From positions 1,426,001 to 1,490,000 of the forward strand of contig NZ_CP079105.1 of assembly GCF_019285775.1 (NCBI RefSeq): a stretch of DNA of 64,000 nt, written 5' to 3'. The notes under the pieces are model-generated. The model did no database searches. It was not told where the DNA came from and saw only the letters and a list, made by a program, of their open reading frames with translations. Positions within the stretch are counted from its first letter, which is position 1, and each line of letters opens with the position of its first letter. The position numbers and the translations under genes were made by a program. Shown piece by piece: positions 9,501-16,892 of the stretch. This stretch comes from Skermania piniformis. Lineage in GTDB: Bacteria; Actinomycetota; Actinomycetes; Mycobacteriales; Mycobacteriaceae.

Positions 9501-11206
9501 TCGGCGCGTTGCAGTCGGTGGTGCTGCGCAACATGCCGCCGAAGACGGCGAACTACGTCCAACGCGCCGGTCGCGCCGGGCGGCGGGCCGCGTCGGCGGC
9601 GCTGGTACTCACCTACGCCAAGCGGAGCTCGCACGATCTGGCGAAGTTCGCCCACCCGCACGCGATGATCGCCGGGCAGATGCGCATTCCCTGGGTGCCG
9701 ATCGAGAACGAGCGGATCGGGCGGCGGCACGCGCACTCGGTCGCGCTCGCCGCCTACTTCCGGTACTGCTGGCAGGCCGACGGGCAGATGTGGAAGACGG
9801 CCGGCGAGTTCTTCCGGACCGCCGACGGCGGGTCCGACTCGCCGGCCTCGCGGGTGGGGCAGTTTCTGACCCCGGTTCCCGACGACGTCGCCGCCGCGGT
9901 ACGGGCGGTACTTCCGGTGGCGATCCAGGCCGAGATCGGGATCGACACCGGCGCCTGGGTCGGCAAACTCGCTGAGCTGCTGCGCAAGGCGCAGGTGGAC
10001 ATCGGCGAGGACGTCGCGCTGTTCCGAGAGCTGCGGGATCAGGCGAAGGACGCAAACAACTTCCGGCTTGCGGAACGAATTCAGCGCACCCTGAACACGA
10101 TCGAGGGACGGCAGCTGTTCGGCTATCTGGCCAACAAGAACATCCTGCCCAAGTACGGATTCCCGGTGGACACGGTCGAGCTGCGCACCGCGCACTGTCC
10201 GGAGCCGATCGGGGCCAGCCTCGATCTGGCCCGGGACCTGAGTCAGGCGATCTACGACTATGCCCCGGGTAACCAGATAGTGGCCGGTGGGAAGGTGTGG
10301 ACTTCGCGCGGGCTGCATCGCTTGCCCGACCACGCACTGGAGACCCTGGAGTACCAGGTGTGCAGTACCTGCAAGCGCTTCGAGTGCGATCATCAGCTCG
10401 ATCCGGGTTCGATCTGTCCGTCCTGCGAGGAGCCGTTCGGTCCGGTCGCGACGATGGTGGTGCCCGAGTTCGGTTTCGTCGCGGAACGGCAAGCAGGTGA
10501 GGTCGGAACCGTTCCACCGCAAAGGATGTGGAACGGTGCCAGCTACGTCGAGAAGGTCGGCGACGAGGTGTTCGTCGCGCAGTGGCCCTCGGCCGGGCGG
10601 CCGACGGTGACCGTTCGGGCCGGCGCGCGCGCGACGCTGGCGGTGGTGTCCGACGGGCGCGGCGGCGGATTCGAGCTGTGCGACTGGTGTGGTTGGGCGG
10701 CGCCGATCGGCTCCGGGCCACCGGTCCGCCAGCACGATCAGCCGCAGACCGGCCGGCCGTGCAGCGGGCCGAAGACGCGAGTGTCGCTCGCCCACCGCTA
10801 CCAGACCGACGTCGCCGAGTTCACCTTCGACGAGATCGTCTACCACCGCGACGCCGAAGCGCAATGGTTGTCGACGCTCTACGCCCTGCTGGAAGGGGCG
10901 TCGGAGAGCCTGGAGATCAGTCGCGACGACATCGACGGTGCGCTGTCGTGGAGCGCGGCCGGACGGCGCAGCATCGTGCTGTTCGACACGGTGCCGGCCG
11001 GCGCGGGTGCGGCCAAGCAGATCGCACAGCATCTACCACTGGTTCTGCGGGCGGCGCTCGACCGGATGAACGAATGCGAGTGCGGCGCCGAGACCTCGTG
11101 CTACGGCTGTCTGCGCAGCTACCGCAACGCGTTCAGCCACGATCAGCTCAGCCGGGCGGCCGCGCTGACGCTGCTGAATCAGCTGGATCGGGTCGCCGTG
11201 GGATAG
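6542..11206 (+). CDS. DEAD/DEAH-box superfamily 2 helicase with C-terminal DUF1998 domain
   Basis: 1554 residues. Helicase motifs in order: Q-like RHQEQAI near 91, Walker A STGTGSGKTES at 109-119, LLYPMNALANDQ, DEAH at 252-255, motif III ATSAS, motif V STTFELGVDVG, motif VI QRAGRAGRR near 1007. Several CxxC pairs are spread along the protein (CQRCG, CTGCGYLG, CTECG, CDTCRR, CSTCKRF, CPSC). The C-terminal DUF1998 domain (about 1390-1545) ends CECGAETSCYGCLRSYRNAFSHDQLSR-like, split here at its Cys clusters. Such helicases occur in DISARM (DrmA/DrmB), Druantia (DruE) and related phage-defence loci, and in some repair helicases. It probably moves on DNA with the coupled upstream protein. No nuclease or methylase gene is next to it. 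Confidence 0.9.
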   Translation: MTGRLDPLVAARQIEASYKRYLKTLLAPRDPAMAAAFDGVVDETTALVKGPLLELTPPYEPSCSVRGLVEDGVLHPRMLEIGAAVDRPLYRHQEQAIRKVVAGRNLVVSTGTGSGKTESFLYPILDSLLRESAAGTLGPGVRALLLYPMNALANDQLARLREVLAPLPEITFGRYTGETKERTRDAEALFRQTHRDLSPLPNEMISRDQMRAAPPHLLLTNYAMLEYLLLRPADIDLFDGPYAGTWRFIALDEAHVYDGAQGSEVALLLRRLRQRVAPQARLRCIATSASLDGDPAEAMTFASNLFDAPFEFDPADPARQDLVQATRQQRRTASSWRMTDAELRRWSAPDASLNELAARSPVGDPADALHREELTGELEAALAADGPKDVRELQRRLWPDDPAGASELLEALVALGSRVADSAGNPVLSARYHLFVRATEGAFVSFTDRGPRVRLARHERDPETGRAVFEFGTCQRCGAVHLAGEVHSNRGTRRFLPATKEGARLRWLVLAGSPGGDERQAEEVLADEDEEILGGGSTKAAPQTRLLCTGCGYLGDTRLAGCPARDCPGGQMLRVREHKGATSVMSSCTECGARARQVIRQLRTDGNAAPAVITTALYQQLPPADDETAEQVGDGRKLLMFSDSRQAAAFAAPYLDRTYGRALERRYLVLALQDPKYADDAGLTVDDLAVVALRKATDAQHFPPNTGRVVKQKAAAEWVVGELIALDQRQSLEGLGLLRVALDRAGAPPLPRAFGQLGLTVDETWDLLDELARSARLQGALTLLDEVDITAERFEPRNVRVRIRSRESDRVKKVLSWLPSGRPGTTNNRIRFVTKVLRALDASVPADKVLDECWKYLLAAGYLVTAADKFVGDVYQLDHSRLQVSDGRGSAWFRCDTCRRLGAFDVRGACPNSACAGTLRSYEVPAPEVDEHHYRTLYESLELAPLAAKEHTAQWQSTEAAKVQREFVDGRINVLSCSTTFELGVDVGALQSVVLRNMPPKTANYVQRAGRAGRRAASAALVLTYAKRSSHDLAKFAHPHAMIAGQMRIPWVPIENERIGRRHAHSVALAAYFRYCWQADGQMWKTAGEFFRTADGGSDSPASRVGQFLTPVPDDVAAAVRAVLPVAIQAEIGIDTGAWVGKLAELLRKAQVDIGEDVALFRELRDQAKDANNFRLAERIQRTLNTIEGRQLFGYLANKNILPKYGFPVDTVELRTAHCPEPIGASLDLARDLSQAIYDYAPGNQIVAGGKVWTSRGLHRLPDHALETLEYQVCSTCKRFECDHQLDPGSICPSCEEPFGPVATMVVPEFGFVAERQAGEVGTVPPQRMWNGASYVEKVGDEVFVAQWPSAGRPTVTVRAGARATLAVVSDGRGGGFELCDWCGWAAPIGSGPPVRQHDQPQTGRPCSGPKTRVSLAHRYQTDVAEFTFDEIVYHRDAEAQWLSTLYALLEGASESLEISRDDIDGALSWSAAGRRSIVLFDTVPAGAGAAKQIAQHLPLVLRAALDRMNECECGAETSCYGCLRSYRNAFSHDQLSRAAALTLLNQLDRVAVG

Positions 11207-11378
11207 CCGGATCGGGTCGAGTGACCGATCGTGGCCGGTGCGGCGCGATCGAGCCGGGAGAAGTGCAGGTGTTCGTCGACTCCGGCGCGTGGAAATCGAC
11301 GCCGTCGACGGTGATCGCCATGCCGCCCTCGACACCCACCGCAACACCGTTCTGCGCCGCCTGGCGCCGGCCCGCGAG
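11207..11378. other. intergenic region with open frame continuing past the EthD-gene stop
   Basis: 172 bp between two convergent genes. No hairpin terminator was recognised. On the minus strand the reading frame of the EthD-type gene stays open for 76 further codons after its TAG (11379-11381), down to 11148, overlapping the helicase end by 59 bp. The extension includes GGMAITVDGVDFHAPEST. It may be a small separate ORF starting at a GTG at 11339, or a former C-terminus lost to a nonsense mutation. Confidence 0.4.
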
Positions 11379-12161
11379 CTATCGGCCGACCTGGTCGATC
11401 ACCGAGACCGTCCGCGCTACCGAGTAGGCGTGGACCGCGGTGAGGGTCTGCGCCTGCTGCGCGACGATGTCGTCCACTGCTGGATCGGACAGCAGCCCGG
11501 CGACGTCGTTGCGGTGCGGCAGGCCGAAGATGATCGCGCCGTCGTGACGGTGACCGGGCGGATAGCTGTGGGCCAGGCCCGGAGTGCGGTGGGCGATTCC
11601 GGTGAACGGCAGGAACGTGTATGCCCGGGTGTCGAGCGCACCGGCCGCTGCCAATACCGGTCCGAAGGCGTTGTGCACAAACGTATGGAAACGGCGCCGC
11701 CGGACGCCGCGGCGACGCCGTAACAGCAACACCGTCCGATGCCCGACCGACGGGTCGTGCCCGACGGTCCACCAGCTTCCGCCGCCCGGCCCGCAAACAT
11801 GGCCGAGGACGTTGTCGAAGACGTTCTGTTCATCGTGAAAAATGGTGCCCAGCATGCCGTATGCCGCGCGAGCCATCTCCGGGTAGTTTCGGAGTCGAAC
11901 CTCGGTGACGCCGTTCCAGCGGAACATCTCCGCCGGGTGCGTGCCGACCGTGGGTGTGGCGGGCCAGTAGCCGTGGTCGGTCTCGGCGAAGTGGTACTGG
12001 TTGTATTCCAGAATGTGGCCGCCACGCTTCACCAGTTCGGCGTGCGGACCGGCCCAGTACTCGTCGGCCACCCGGCGCGGGAGATCGGCTCGATATCGGA
12101 CCGGGTAGATCCCGGACAGCGTCTTGGTCGCGGTGGTTGTCGTGACCGGTCTTACGACCAT
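11379..12161 (-). CDS. EthD-domain (dimeric alpha/beta barrel) protein
   Basis: 260 residues with what look like two ferredoxin-like EthD halves: the first opens KTLSGIYPVRYR, ADEYWAGPHAELVKRGGHI and LEYNQYHF, the second RRRRFHTFVHNAFGPVLAAAGALDTRAYTFL. EthD-like proteins are small cytoplasmic proteins tied to degradation of ethers, aromatics or secondary metabolites; some bind or isomerise the substrate. No partner oxygenase is nearby, so the substrate is unknown. The ATG at 12161 has GAGG 9 nt upstream. Its frame continues open past the TAG for 76 codons, which raises the possibility of truncation. It stands alone between the helicase island and integrase remnants and is probably accessory DNA. 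Confidence 0.65.
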   Translation of the reverse strand: MVVRPVTTTTATKTLSGIYPVRYRADLPRRVADEYWAGPHAELVKRGGHILEYNQYHFAETDHGYWPATPTVGTHPAEMFRWNGVTEVRLRNYPEMARAAYGMLGTIFHDEQNVFDNVLGHVCGPGGGSWWTVGHDPSVGHRTVLLLRRRRGVRRRRFHTFVHNAFGPVLAAAGALDTRAYTFLPFTGIAHRTPGLAHSYPPGHRHDGAIIFGLPHRNDVAGLLSDPAVDDIVAQQAQTLTAVHAYSVARTVSVIDQVGR

Positions 12162-12237
12162 CGGTGATCCTCGGCATCGGTGGCAGTTCGCTCCGTATGG
12201 TATTGCCTACGTGTCGGAGTCACGGACGGTCGGAACG

Positions 12238-12480
12238 CCTGGGGTGCCACCACCCGAGCACGCTCGTAGGCTACCCGGCGACGCGATGCCACGTCATTTG
12301 CAAGTCGCCATTCTGCTCGGCGCATTCGTCGGTCTCCGGGTCGCCGAGGCCGCCGCGTTGCGCGTCGCGGATGTCAAATTTCGCCAGAGGAGTGGTGCCC
12401 GGACGTAGACGAGTCCGCCCGTTCCATGATCGGTGCCGTGATCGTGGAACGGATGGAGTCGCACACGTACGCGGCGGGCG
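12238..12480 (+). pseudogene. internally deleted tyrosine recombinase (integrase) remnant 1
   Basis: In one frame, about 12250-12385 encodes ARRLPGDAMPRHLQVAILLG and then GLRVAEAAALRVADVKF, the start of an integrase catalytic domain including the first active-site Arg (in GLR). In another frame, 12398-12465 encodes PDVDESARSMIGAVIVERMES, which is the typical extreme C-terminus of actinobacterial integrases, just after the catalytic Tyr. About 120 residues between them are missing, including the HxxR box and the Tyr. It therefore cannot be active. It marks a decayed mobile element between the helicase island and glnA. Confidence 0.7.
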
Positions 12481-12516
12481 GCGACGGTACGGTTGGCACT
12501 CCGACCGCCAATGTCA

Positions 12517-12807
12517 CTAGAAGTCCAGGATCGCGCCGAGAATAAGGGTGCCGACGGCAATGGCGATGCCGAACCACCCAGCGGTAGTCAGGGTTCCAGC
12601 GTCCGCGACATACCCGATAGCCAGTGCGCCCAGCCCGCCGAGGAAGCTAACCCCGGCGATCACACCGCCGTAGTCCTCTAAGAAGTCCCTGAGGAAAATC
12701 CACACGATCACGCCGACGATTACGCCGACAACGATTTTCAGAACGTTGCCCAGCCGCTCACCGGTGGATTCCTCGGCAAGGATGATCGCCAGGTGCATGG
12801 TCCGCAC
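12517..12807 (-). CDS. small hypothetical membrane protein
   Basis: 96 residues (ATG at 12807; a second ATG at 12798 is also possible). It has three hydrophobic segments: about 22-38 (VLKIVVGVIVGVIVWIF), 47-67 (GGVIAGVSFLGGLGALAIGYV) and 73-94 (TTAGWFGIAIAVGTLILGAIL), joined by short polar loops. I know no function. It lies between two integrase remnants, and its lower GC than the neighbouring core genes suits a cargo gene left by a decayed element. No clear ribosome site was found, so expression is uncertain. Confidence 0.55.
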   Translation of the reverse strand: MRTMHLAIILAEESTGERLGNVLKIVVGVIVGVIVWIFLRDFLEDYGGVIAGVSFLGGLGALAIGYVADAGTLTTAGWFGIAIAVGTLILGAILDF

Positions 12808-12842
12808 AGTACGGGGCGTCTTGCCCGTCCGGTATCGGGCAA

Positions 12843-13040
12843 ACGGTCGACAGGCTCGGGCGGTGTTTCAGAGTCGACATCGACGGCCACCTGTGGCCGG
12901 ACACAGACGAATCGACCCGCACCGCGATCGGTCACGTAATCGCGGAACGGGTCGAGTCGACGAAAACTACTGCGTACTCTCTGTGTACCGATCTTGAAAA
13001 ATCGGCTCAGATTCACAGTATCGTCAGGTCAGAAGCCTGA
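12843..13040 (+). pseudogene. C-terminal tyrosine recombinase (integrase) remnant 2
   Basis: The frame ending at the TGA 13038-13040 reads GHLWPDTDESTRTAIGHVI then AERVES from about 12885, the conserved tail that follows the catalytic Tyr of phage-type integrases. The residue where Tyr would be expected (before GHLWPD) is Asp, and nothing of the catalytic domain remains upstream. At DNA level it is a diverged copy of the 12398-12465 segment, so two related integrases have decayed here, or one was duplicated. Confidence 0.7.
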
Positions 13041-13042
13041 CG
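13022..13042. terminator. stem-loop terminator downstream of glnA
   Basis: Perfect 7-bp inverted repeat CGTCAGG/CCTGACG with a 7-nt loop, 15 bp past the glnA stop. There is no U-tract, which is common for actinobacterial terminators. The TGA of integrase remnant 2 lies inside the right arm. Confidence 0.55.
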
Positions 13043-13056
13043 GGATAGCGAATCTC

Positions 13057-14493
13057 CTACACGTCGAAGTACAGCTCGAATTCGTAGGGATGTGGGCGGA
13101 GGTTGACCGGGGCGATCTCGCTCTCCCGCTTGAGCGCGATCCAGGTCTCGATCAGATCGGAGGTGAACACGTCGCCCTCGAGCAGGTAGTCGTGGTCGGC
13201 CTCCAGCTTGTCGATCACCGTGGCGAGGCTGGTCGGCGCCTGCGGGATGTTCGTCGCCTCCTCCGGCGGCAGCTCGTAGAGGTCCTTGTCCACCGGCGCG
13301 AGCGGTTCGATCTTGTTCTTGATGCCATCCAGACCGGCCATCATCATCGCGGCGAACGCCAGGTAGGGGTTGCCCGAGCTGTCCGGCGCGCGGAACTCCA
13401 GCCGCTTGGCCTTCGGATTGTTGCCGGTGATCGGGATACGCACGGCGGCCGACCGGTTGCGCTGGCTGTAGACCAGGTTGATCGGGGCCTCGTAACCCGG
13501 GACCAGGCGGTGATAGGAGTTCACCGTCGGGTTGGTGAACGCCAGCAAGGACGGCGCGTGGTGCAGGATGCCGCCGATGTAGTGCCGCGCCAGGTCGGAC
13601 AGGCCCGCATACCCCTGCTCGTCGTGGAACAACGGCTTGCCGTCCTTCCACAGCGATTGGTGCACATGCATGCCCGAGCCGTTGTCACCGAACAGCGGCT
13701 TCGGCATGAAGGTCACCGTCTTGCCCTCGGCCCAGGCGGTGTTCTTCACGATGTACTTGAACAGCTGCAGGTCATCGGCGGCGGCCAACAAGGTGTTGAA
13801 CTTGTAGTTGATCTCGGCCTGGCCGGCGGTGCCGACCTCGTGATGGCCGCGCTCCAGCACGAAACCGGCCGCCTGCAGGTTCGTCGCGATCTTGTCGCGC
13901 AGGTCGACGTAGTGGTCGTACGGTGCAACCGGGAAGTAACCACCCTTGTTGCGCACCTTGTAGCCGCGGTTCGGGCTGCCGTCCGGATCGGTCGCGGCGC
14001 CGGTGTTCCACGAACCGGACACCGACTCGATCTCGTAGAACGCGCCGTTCATCGCCGAGTCGTAGCGGACCGAATCGAAGATGTAGAACTCGGCCTCGGC
14101 GCCGAAATAGGCGGTGTCGGCGATGCCGGTGCTGATCAGGTAGTCCTCGGCCTTGCGGGCCACGTTGCGCGGATCGCGGCTGTAGGACTCGCGGGTGAAC
14201 GGGTCGTGCACGAAGAAGTTGATGTTCAGCGTCTTCGCTGCCCGGAACGGGTCGATCTGCGCGGTGCTGAAATCGGGGAGCAGCAGCATGTCCGATTCGT
14301 GAATCGCCTGGAAACCACGCACCGACGAGCCGTCGAAGGCGAGGCCGTCCTCGGCCAGATCCGCATCGAAGGCGCTGCCCGGGATCGAGAAGTGCTGCTG
14401 CACGCCCGGCAGATCGCTGAACCGGATGTCGACGTACTCGATGCTCTCGTCCGCGATGTACTCGATGACCTCTTCGGCTGTACTGAACGCCAC
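13057..14493 (-). CDS. glnA: type I glutamine synthetase
   Basis: Makes glutamine from glutamate, ammonia and ATP; a dodecamer and the main ammonia-assimilating enzyme. The 478-residue length equals M. tuberculosis GlnA1. Visible signatures: DGSS near 55, the ATP-binding [16 protein letters not shown] segment, NRSAAVRIP, and EFRAPD. The adenylylation site [10 protein letters not shown] puts Tyr at 406, so GlnE control is expected. The start is a GTG with AAGGAG 7 nt upstream. GlnR-type half-sites lie about 95 bp upstream, so nitrogen control of transcription is likely. It diverges from the RDD gene, as in mycobacteria. Confidence 0.98.
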   Translation of the reverse strand: MAFSTAEEVIEYIADESIEYVDIRFSDLPGVQQHFSIPGSAFDADLAEDGLAFDGSSVRGFQAIHESDMLLLPDFSTAQIDPFRAAKTLNINFFVHDPFTRESYSRDPRNVARKAEDYLISTGIADTAYFGAEAEFYIFDSVRYDSAMNGAFYEIESVSGSWNTGAATDPDGSPNRGYKVRNKGGYFPVAPYDHYVDLRDKIATNLQAAGFVLERGHHEVGTAGQAEINYKFNTLLAAADDLQLFKYIVKNTAWAEGKTVTFMPKPLFGDNGSGMHVHQSLWKDGKPLFHDEQGYAGLSDLARHYIGGILHHAPSLLAFTNPTVNSYHRLVPGYEAPINLVYSQRNRSAAVRIPITGNNPKAKRLEFRAPDSSGNPYLAFAAMMMAGLDGIKNKIEPLAPVDKDLYELPPEEATNIPQAPTSLATVIDKLEADHDYLLEGDVFTSDLIETWIALKRESEIAPVNLRPHPYEFELYFDV

Positions 14494-14587
14494 TTAGGAC
14501 TCCTTCGGATTCGGCTCGCCAGCCGGTTGCACGGCTGATCGCTGCATCGACGCTATGGACCCGGTGTTGCCGCTCCATCAAGTCTGT

Positions 14588-14620
14588 GTTTCGCCGATGT
14601 TACTGATTCGCCGGTGTAAC
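14588..14620 (-). promoter_or_regulatory. GlnR-type nitrogen-control boxes upstream of glnA
   Basis: On the minus strand there are two GTnAC-N6-GnAAC-like elements: GTTAC-N6-GAATC (14620 to 14605) and GTAAC-N6-GAAAC (14603 to 14588). The second is a perfect match to the GlnR consensus; the first has one mismatch. They are separated by 1 bp instead of the usual 6. Position about 95-127 bp before the glnA GTG suits activation under nitrogen limitation. Confidence 0.6.
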
Positions 14621-14672
14621 GGACTCCCCGCGCGCGGGTGGGCGGCGGCTGTCGATCCGGGCGAGGCGACCC

Positions 14673-14678
14673 TATCCT
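14673..14678 (+). promoter_or_regulatory. -10 box for leaderless RDD transcript
   Basis: TATCCT followed by 6 nt and the ATG at 14685. This places the expected transcription start on the start codon. Confidence 0.55.
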
Positions 14679-14684
14679 GAAGGT

Positions 14685-15098
14685 ATGGCGTCACCGACCG
14701 ATTCCGACACGCACCTCGACAACAGCCTGGGCCTGCCCGCGACCGGGATCGGTTCGCTGGCATCGAACGGTCGTCGGACAGGCGCGCTCGCAATCGATTG
14801 GTTCGTCGCGCTGGGCATTTCCGCGGTCGGCCGCTGGGGTACCCCGTTGTCCAGCGTGACGTTGCTGGTGTGGGTGGTGCTCGGCATCGCCGCAGTCGTC
14901 GTTTCCGGGTGCACGGTCGGTCAGTACGTATTCGGTCTGCGGGTACGCCGGATCGACACCAACGGCAAGGTCGGGCTGATGCGCGCGGCAATCCGGTCGG
15001 TCCTGCTCGCGTTCGTGATTCCGGGCCTGTTCACCGACCGGGACGGTCGCGGGATGCACGACCGGGCGAGCAACACCGCGGTCGTTCGCACCCGCTGA
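14685..15098 (+). CDS. RDD-family membrane protein
   Basis: 137 residues. The RDD signature is visible as GRRTGALAIDWFVALG (Arg, then Asp), with a second conserved block GLRVRRIDTNGKVGLMRAAIRSVL and a C-terminal DRDGRGMHDRAS. Two to three hydrophobic segments (about 34-50, 57-82, 103-115) place it in the cytoplasmic membrane. RDD proteins have no settled role; some act in ion exchange. It is the neighbour of glnA1 in mycobacteria (Rv2219A-like). It diverges from glnA and runs into the end of the DUF4191 gene with 7 bp between stops. Confidence 0.88.
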   Translation: MASPTDSDTHLDNSLGLPATGIGSLASNGRRTGALAIDWFVALGISAVGRWGTPLSSVTLLVWVVLGIAAVVVSGCTVGQYVFGLRVRRIDTNGKVGLMRAAIRSVLLAFVIPGLFTDRDGRGMHDRASNTAVVRTR

Positions 15099-15105
15099 AG
15101 CCCGA

Positions 15106-15852
15106 TCAGCGTCGACGAACCGTGCGCTGCATCCCGCCGCGCGCTTTCGCCCCGCCGGGCATCGGCCCTTTGGGCAGTGCCGGGCCACCGCGGACCGACA
15201 GTGCCGTCAGCCGTGACTCCAGCGAATCCATTCGCTTGGTGTCGATGTTGCGGGGAAGTTTGGTGAGGTAGCGCTGCAGTTGCTTGAGCGGGATCTGGCC
15301 CTCGTCGTTTCCGACGATCACGTCGTAGATCGGGGTGTCGCCGACCAGCCGGGCGGTCCGTTTCTTCTCCTGCGCCAGCAGGGGCTTGATTCGATGCGCC
15401 GAGCCTTCGCCGACCAGCACGATGCCGGGCAGGCCGATCACCCGGTGCACTGCGTCCAGATGTGTGGTTGCGGCCACCGCATTGGTCACCCGCCATTTGC
15501 CGCGCAGATTGTCCAGCGTCCACGCGGCTGCGCCGGCCTGTCCCTCGGCCTTGCGATAGACCGAGGTCTGTACTCGGCGGCCGAAGATGACGAACGCGGC
15601 CAGCGCGCCCAGGAGCAGTCCGACCGGCAACAAGAACCACTGCACCCCGAAGATCAGCCCGATCACGAAGAACAGCACCGCGACCAGGACGAAAGCGCCG
15701 AGCATCAGCGGCAATAGCAGCTTGTCGTCCTTGCGCTGCATCAGGAACGCCTGCCAGAGCTGCCGGCGACGCTCCTTACTCGCCTGTCTGCGTGCTGCCT
15801 TCGCCGCGGCCTTCGCTTCCTTCGAGGCGGCGCCGCCCTTGCCTGTCGCCAT
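15106..15852 (-). CDS. DUF4191 membrane protein (Rv2219-like)
   Basis: 248 residues. A Lys/Arg/Ala-rich coiled N-terminus (KEAKAAAKAARRQASKERRR) is followed by two adjacent transmembrane helices (about 45-68 and 72-92) and a cytoplasmic domain (TSVYRKAEGQAGAAAWTLDN, GLPGIVLVGEG, RTARLVGDTPIYDVIVG). This is the DUF4191 family, always found next to lipA in mycolate bacteria; its function is unknown. The ATG at 15852 is 20 bp after the lipA stop, but a TATCCT hexamer 7 nt before the ATG suggests it also has its own leaderless promoter. Confidence 0.9.
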   Translation of the reverse strand: MATGKGGAASKEAKAAAKAARRQASKERRRQLWQAFLMQRKDDKLLLPLMLGAFVLVAVLFFVIGLIFGVQWFLLPVGLLLGALAAFVIFGRRVQTSVYRKAEGQAGAAAWTLDNLRGKWRVTNAVAATTHLDAVHRVIGLPGIVLVGEGSAHRIKPLLAQEKKRTARLVGDTPIYDVIVGNDEGQIPLKQLQRYLTKLPRNIDTKRMDSLESRLTALSVRGGPALPKGPMPGGAKARGGMQRTVRRR

Positions 15853-15859
15853 GCGACCC

Positions 15860-15865
15860 AGGATA
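15860..15865 (-). promoter_or_regulatory. -10 box for leaderless DUF4191 transcript
   Basis: On the minus strand TATCCT, 7 nt, then the ATG at 15852. It overlaps the intergenic gap after lipA. Confidence 0.5.
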
Positions 15866-15872
15866 GTGCGGC

Positions 15873-16892
15873 TCAGCGCGCCAGTCGGGCCAGGACCGCG
15901 CCGGCTTCCTGCGCCGCGGTGCCCTCCTGGGTCAGGTGGGCCAACTCGGGGGGAATCGGCCGGCCGTGCCGGGCCATCGCTTGGGCATACAGCCGCCCGG
16001 CACGATAGCTGGAGCGAACCAGCGGTCCGGCCATCACCCCGGCGAAGCCGATCGCCTGCGCGGCTTCGGCGTGGGCGATGAACTCTTCCGGGCGCACCCA
16101 GCGGTCCACCGGGTGGTGCAGTGCCGACGGCCGCAAGTATTGGGTGACGGTCAGGATGTCGCAGCCCGCATCGAACAGATCGTGCATCGCGGCGGTGACC
16201 TCGTCCGGCGTCTCGCCGAGGCCGAGGATCAGGTTCGACTTGGTGACCAGTGCCGCATCGCGGGCGGCGCTCAGTACGTCCAGCGATCGCTGATATCGAA
16301 ACCCGGGACGGATTCGGGCGAACACCCGGGGCACCGTCTCGAGGTTGTGGGCCAGTACTTCTGGCCGGCTGGCGAACACCTCGGCCAGCCGATCCGGTAC
16401 TGCATCGAAATCCGGGATCAACAGCTCCACCCCGGCGGTCGGGATCCGTTCCTTGATCGCGCGCACGGTCTGCGCATACAGCCAGGCGCCGCCGTCCGGC
16501 TGATCGTCGCGGGCTACCCCGGTGATCGTTGCGTACCGCAGACCCATCTGCGCGACGCTGTCGGCCACCCGGTTCGGTTCGTCCCGATCGATCGGTGCCG
16601 GTCGGCCGGTGTGGATCTGACAGAAGTCGCATCGCCGGGTGCACTGGTCCCCGCCGATCAGGAACGTTGCCTCGCGATCTTCCCAGCATTCGTAGATGTT
16701 CGGGCAGCCCGCTTCTTCACATACCGTGTGCAGGCCCTCCCGGCGGACCAGGCCTTTGAGTTCTGCGTACTCGGGCCCCATCGTCGCGCGGGTTCGGATC
16801 CAGGGCGGCTTCCGCTCGATCGGCGTCTGCGCGTTGCGCGCCTCGATCCGCAGTAGTTTGCGGCCGCCGGGGGTGGCCGGGCCGGCGGTCAC
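15873..16892 (-). CDS. lipA: lipoyl synthase
   Basis: Radical-SAM enzyme that inserts two sulfurs into octanoyl groups on E2 and GcvH proteins. The 339 residues carry both [4Fe-4S] motifs: the auxiliary cluster C-x4-C-x5-C ([12 protein letters not shown]) and the radical-SAM CxxxCxxC (CTRRCDFC). The NIYECW and [16 protein letters not shown] blocks are classical, as is GLGETPDEV. The start is a GTG overlapping the lipB stop (GTGA). It acts right after LipB, encoded just upstream, and its substrate protein SucB is encoded in the same gene string. Confidence 0.97.
   Translation of the reverse strand: MTAGPATPGGRKLLRIEARNAQTPIERKPPWIRTRATMGPEYAELKGLVRREGLHTVCEEAGCPNIYECWEDREATFLIGGDQCTRRCDFCQIHTGRPAPIDRDEPNRVADSVAQMGLRYATITGVARDDQPDGGAWLYAQTVRAIKERIPTAGVELLIPDFDAVPDRLAEVFASRPEVLAHNLETVPRVFARIRPGFRYQRSLDVLSAARDAALVTKSNLILGLGETPDEVTAAMHDLFDAGCDILTVTQYLRPSALHHPVDRWVRPEEFIAHAEAAQAIGFAGVMAGPLVRSSYRAGRLYAQAMARHGRPIPPELAHLTQEGTAAQEAGAVLARLAR

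Noticed and set aside
7646-11032. Open frame of 1128 codons on the minus strand, opposite the helicase gene
   Set aside because: It is a mirror of the helicase coding strand at high GC: Arg/Pro/Gly/His-rich, no ribosome site and no recognisable motif, while the plus strand has all helicase motifs.
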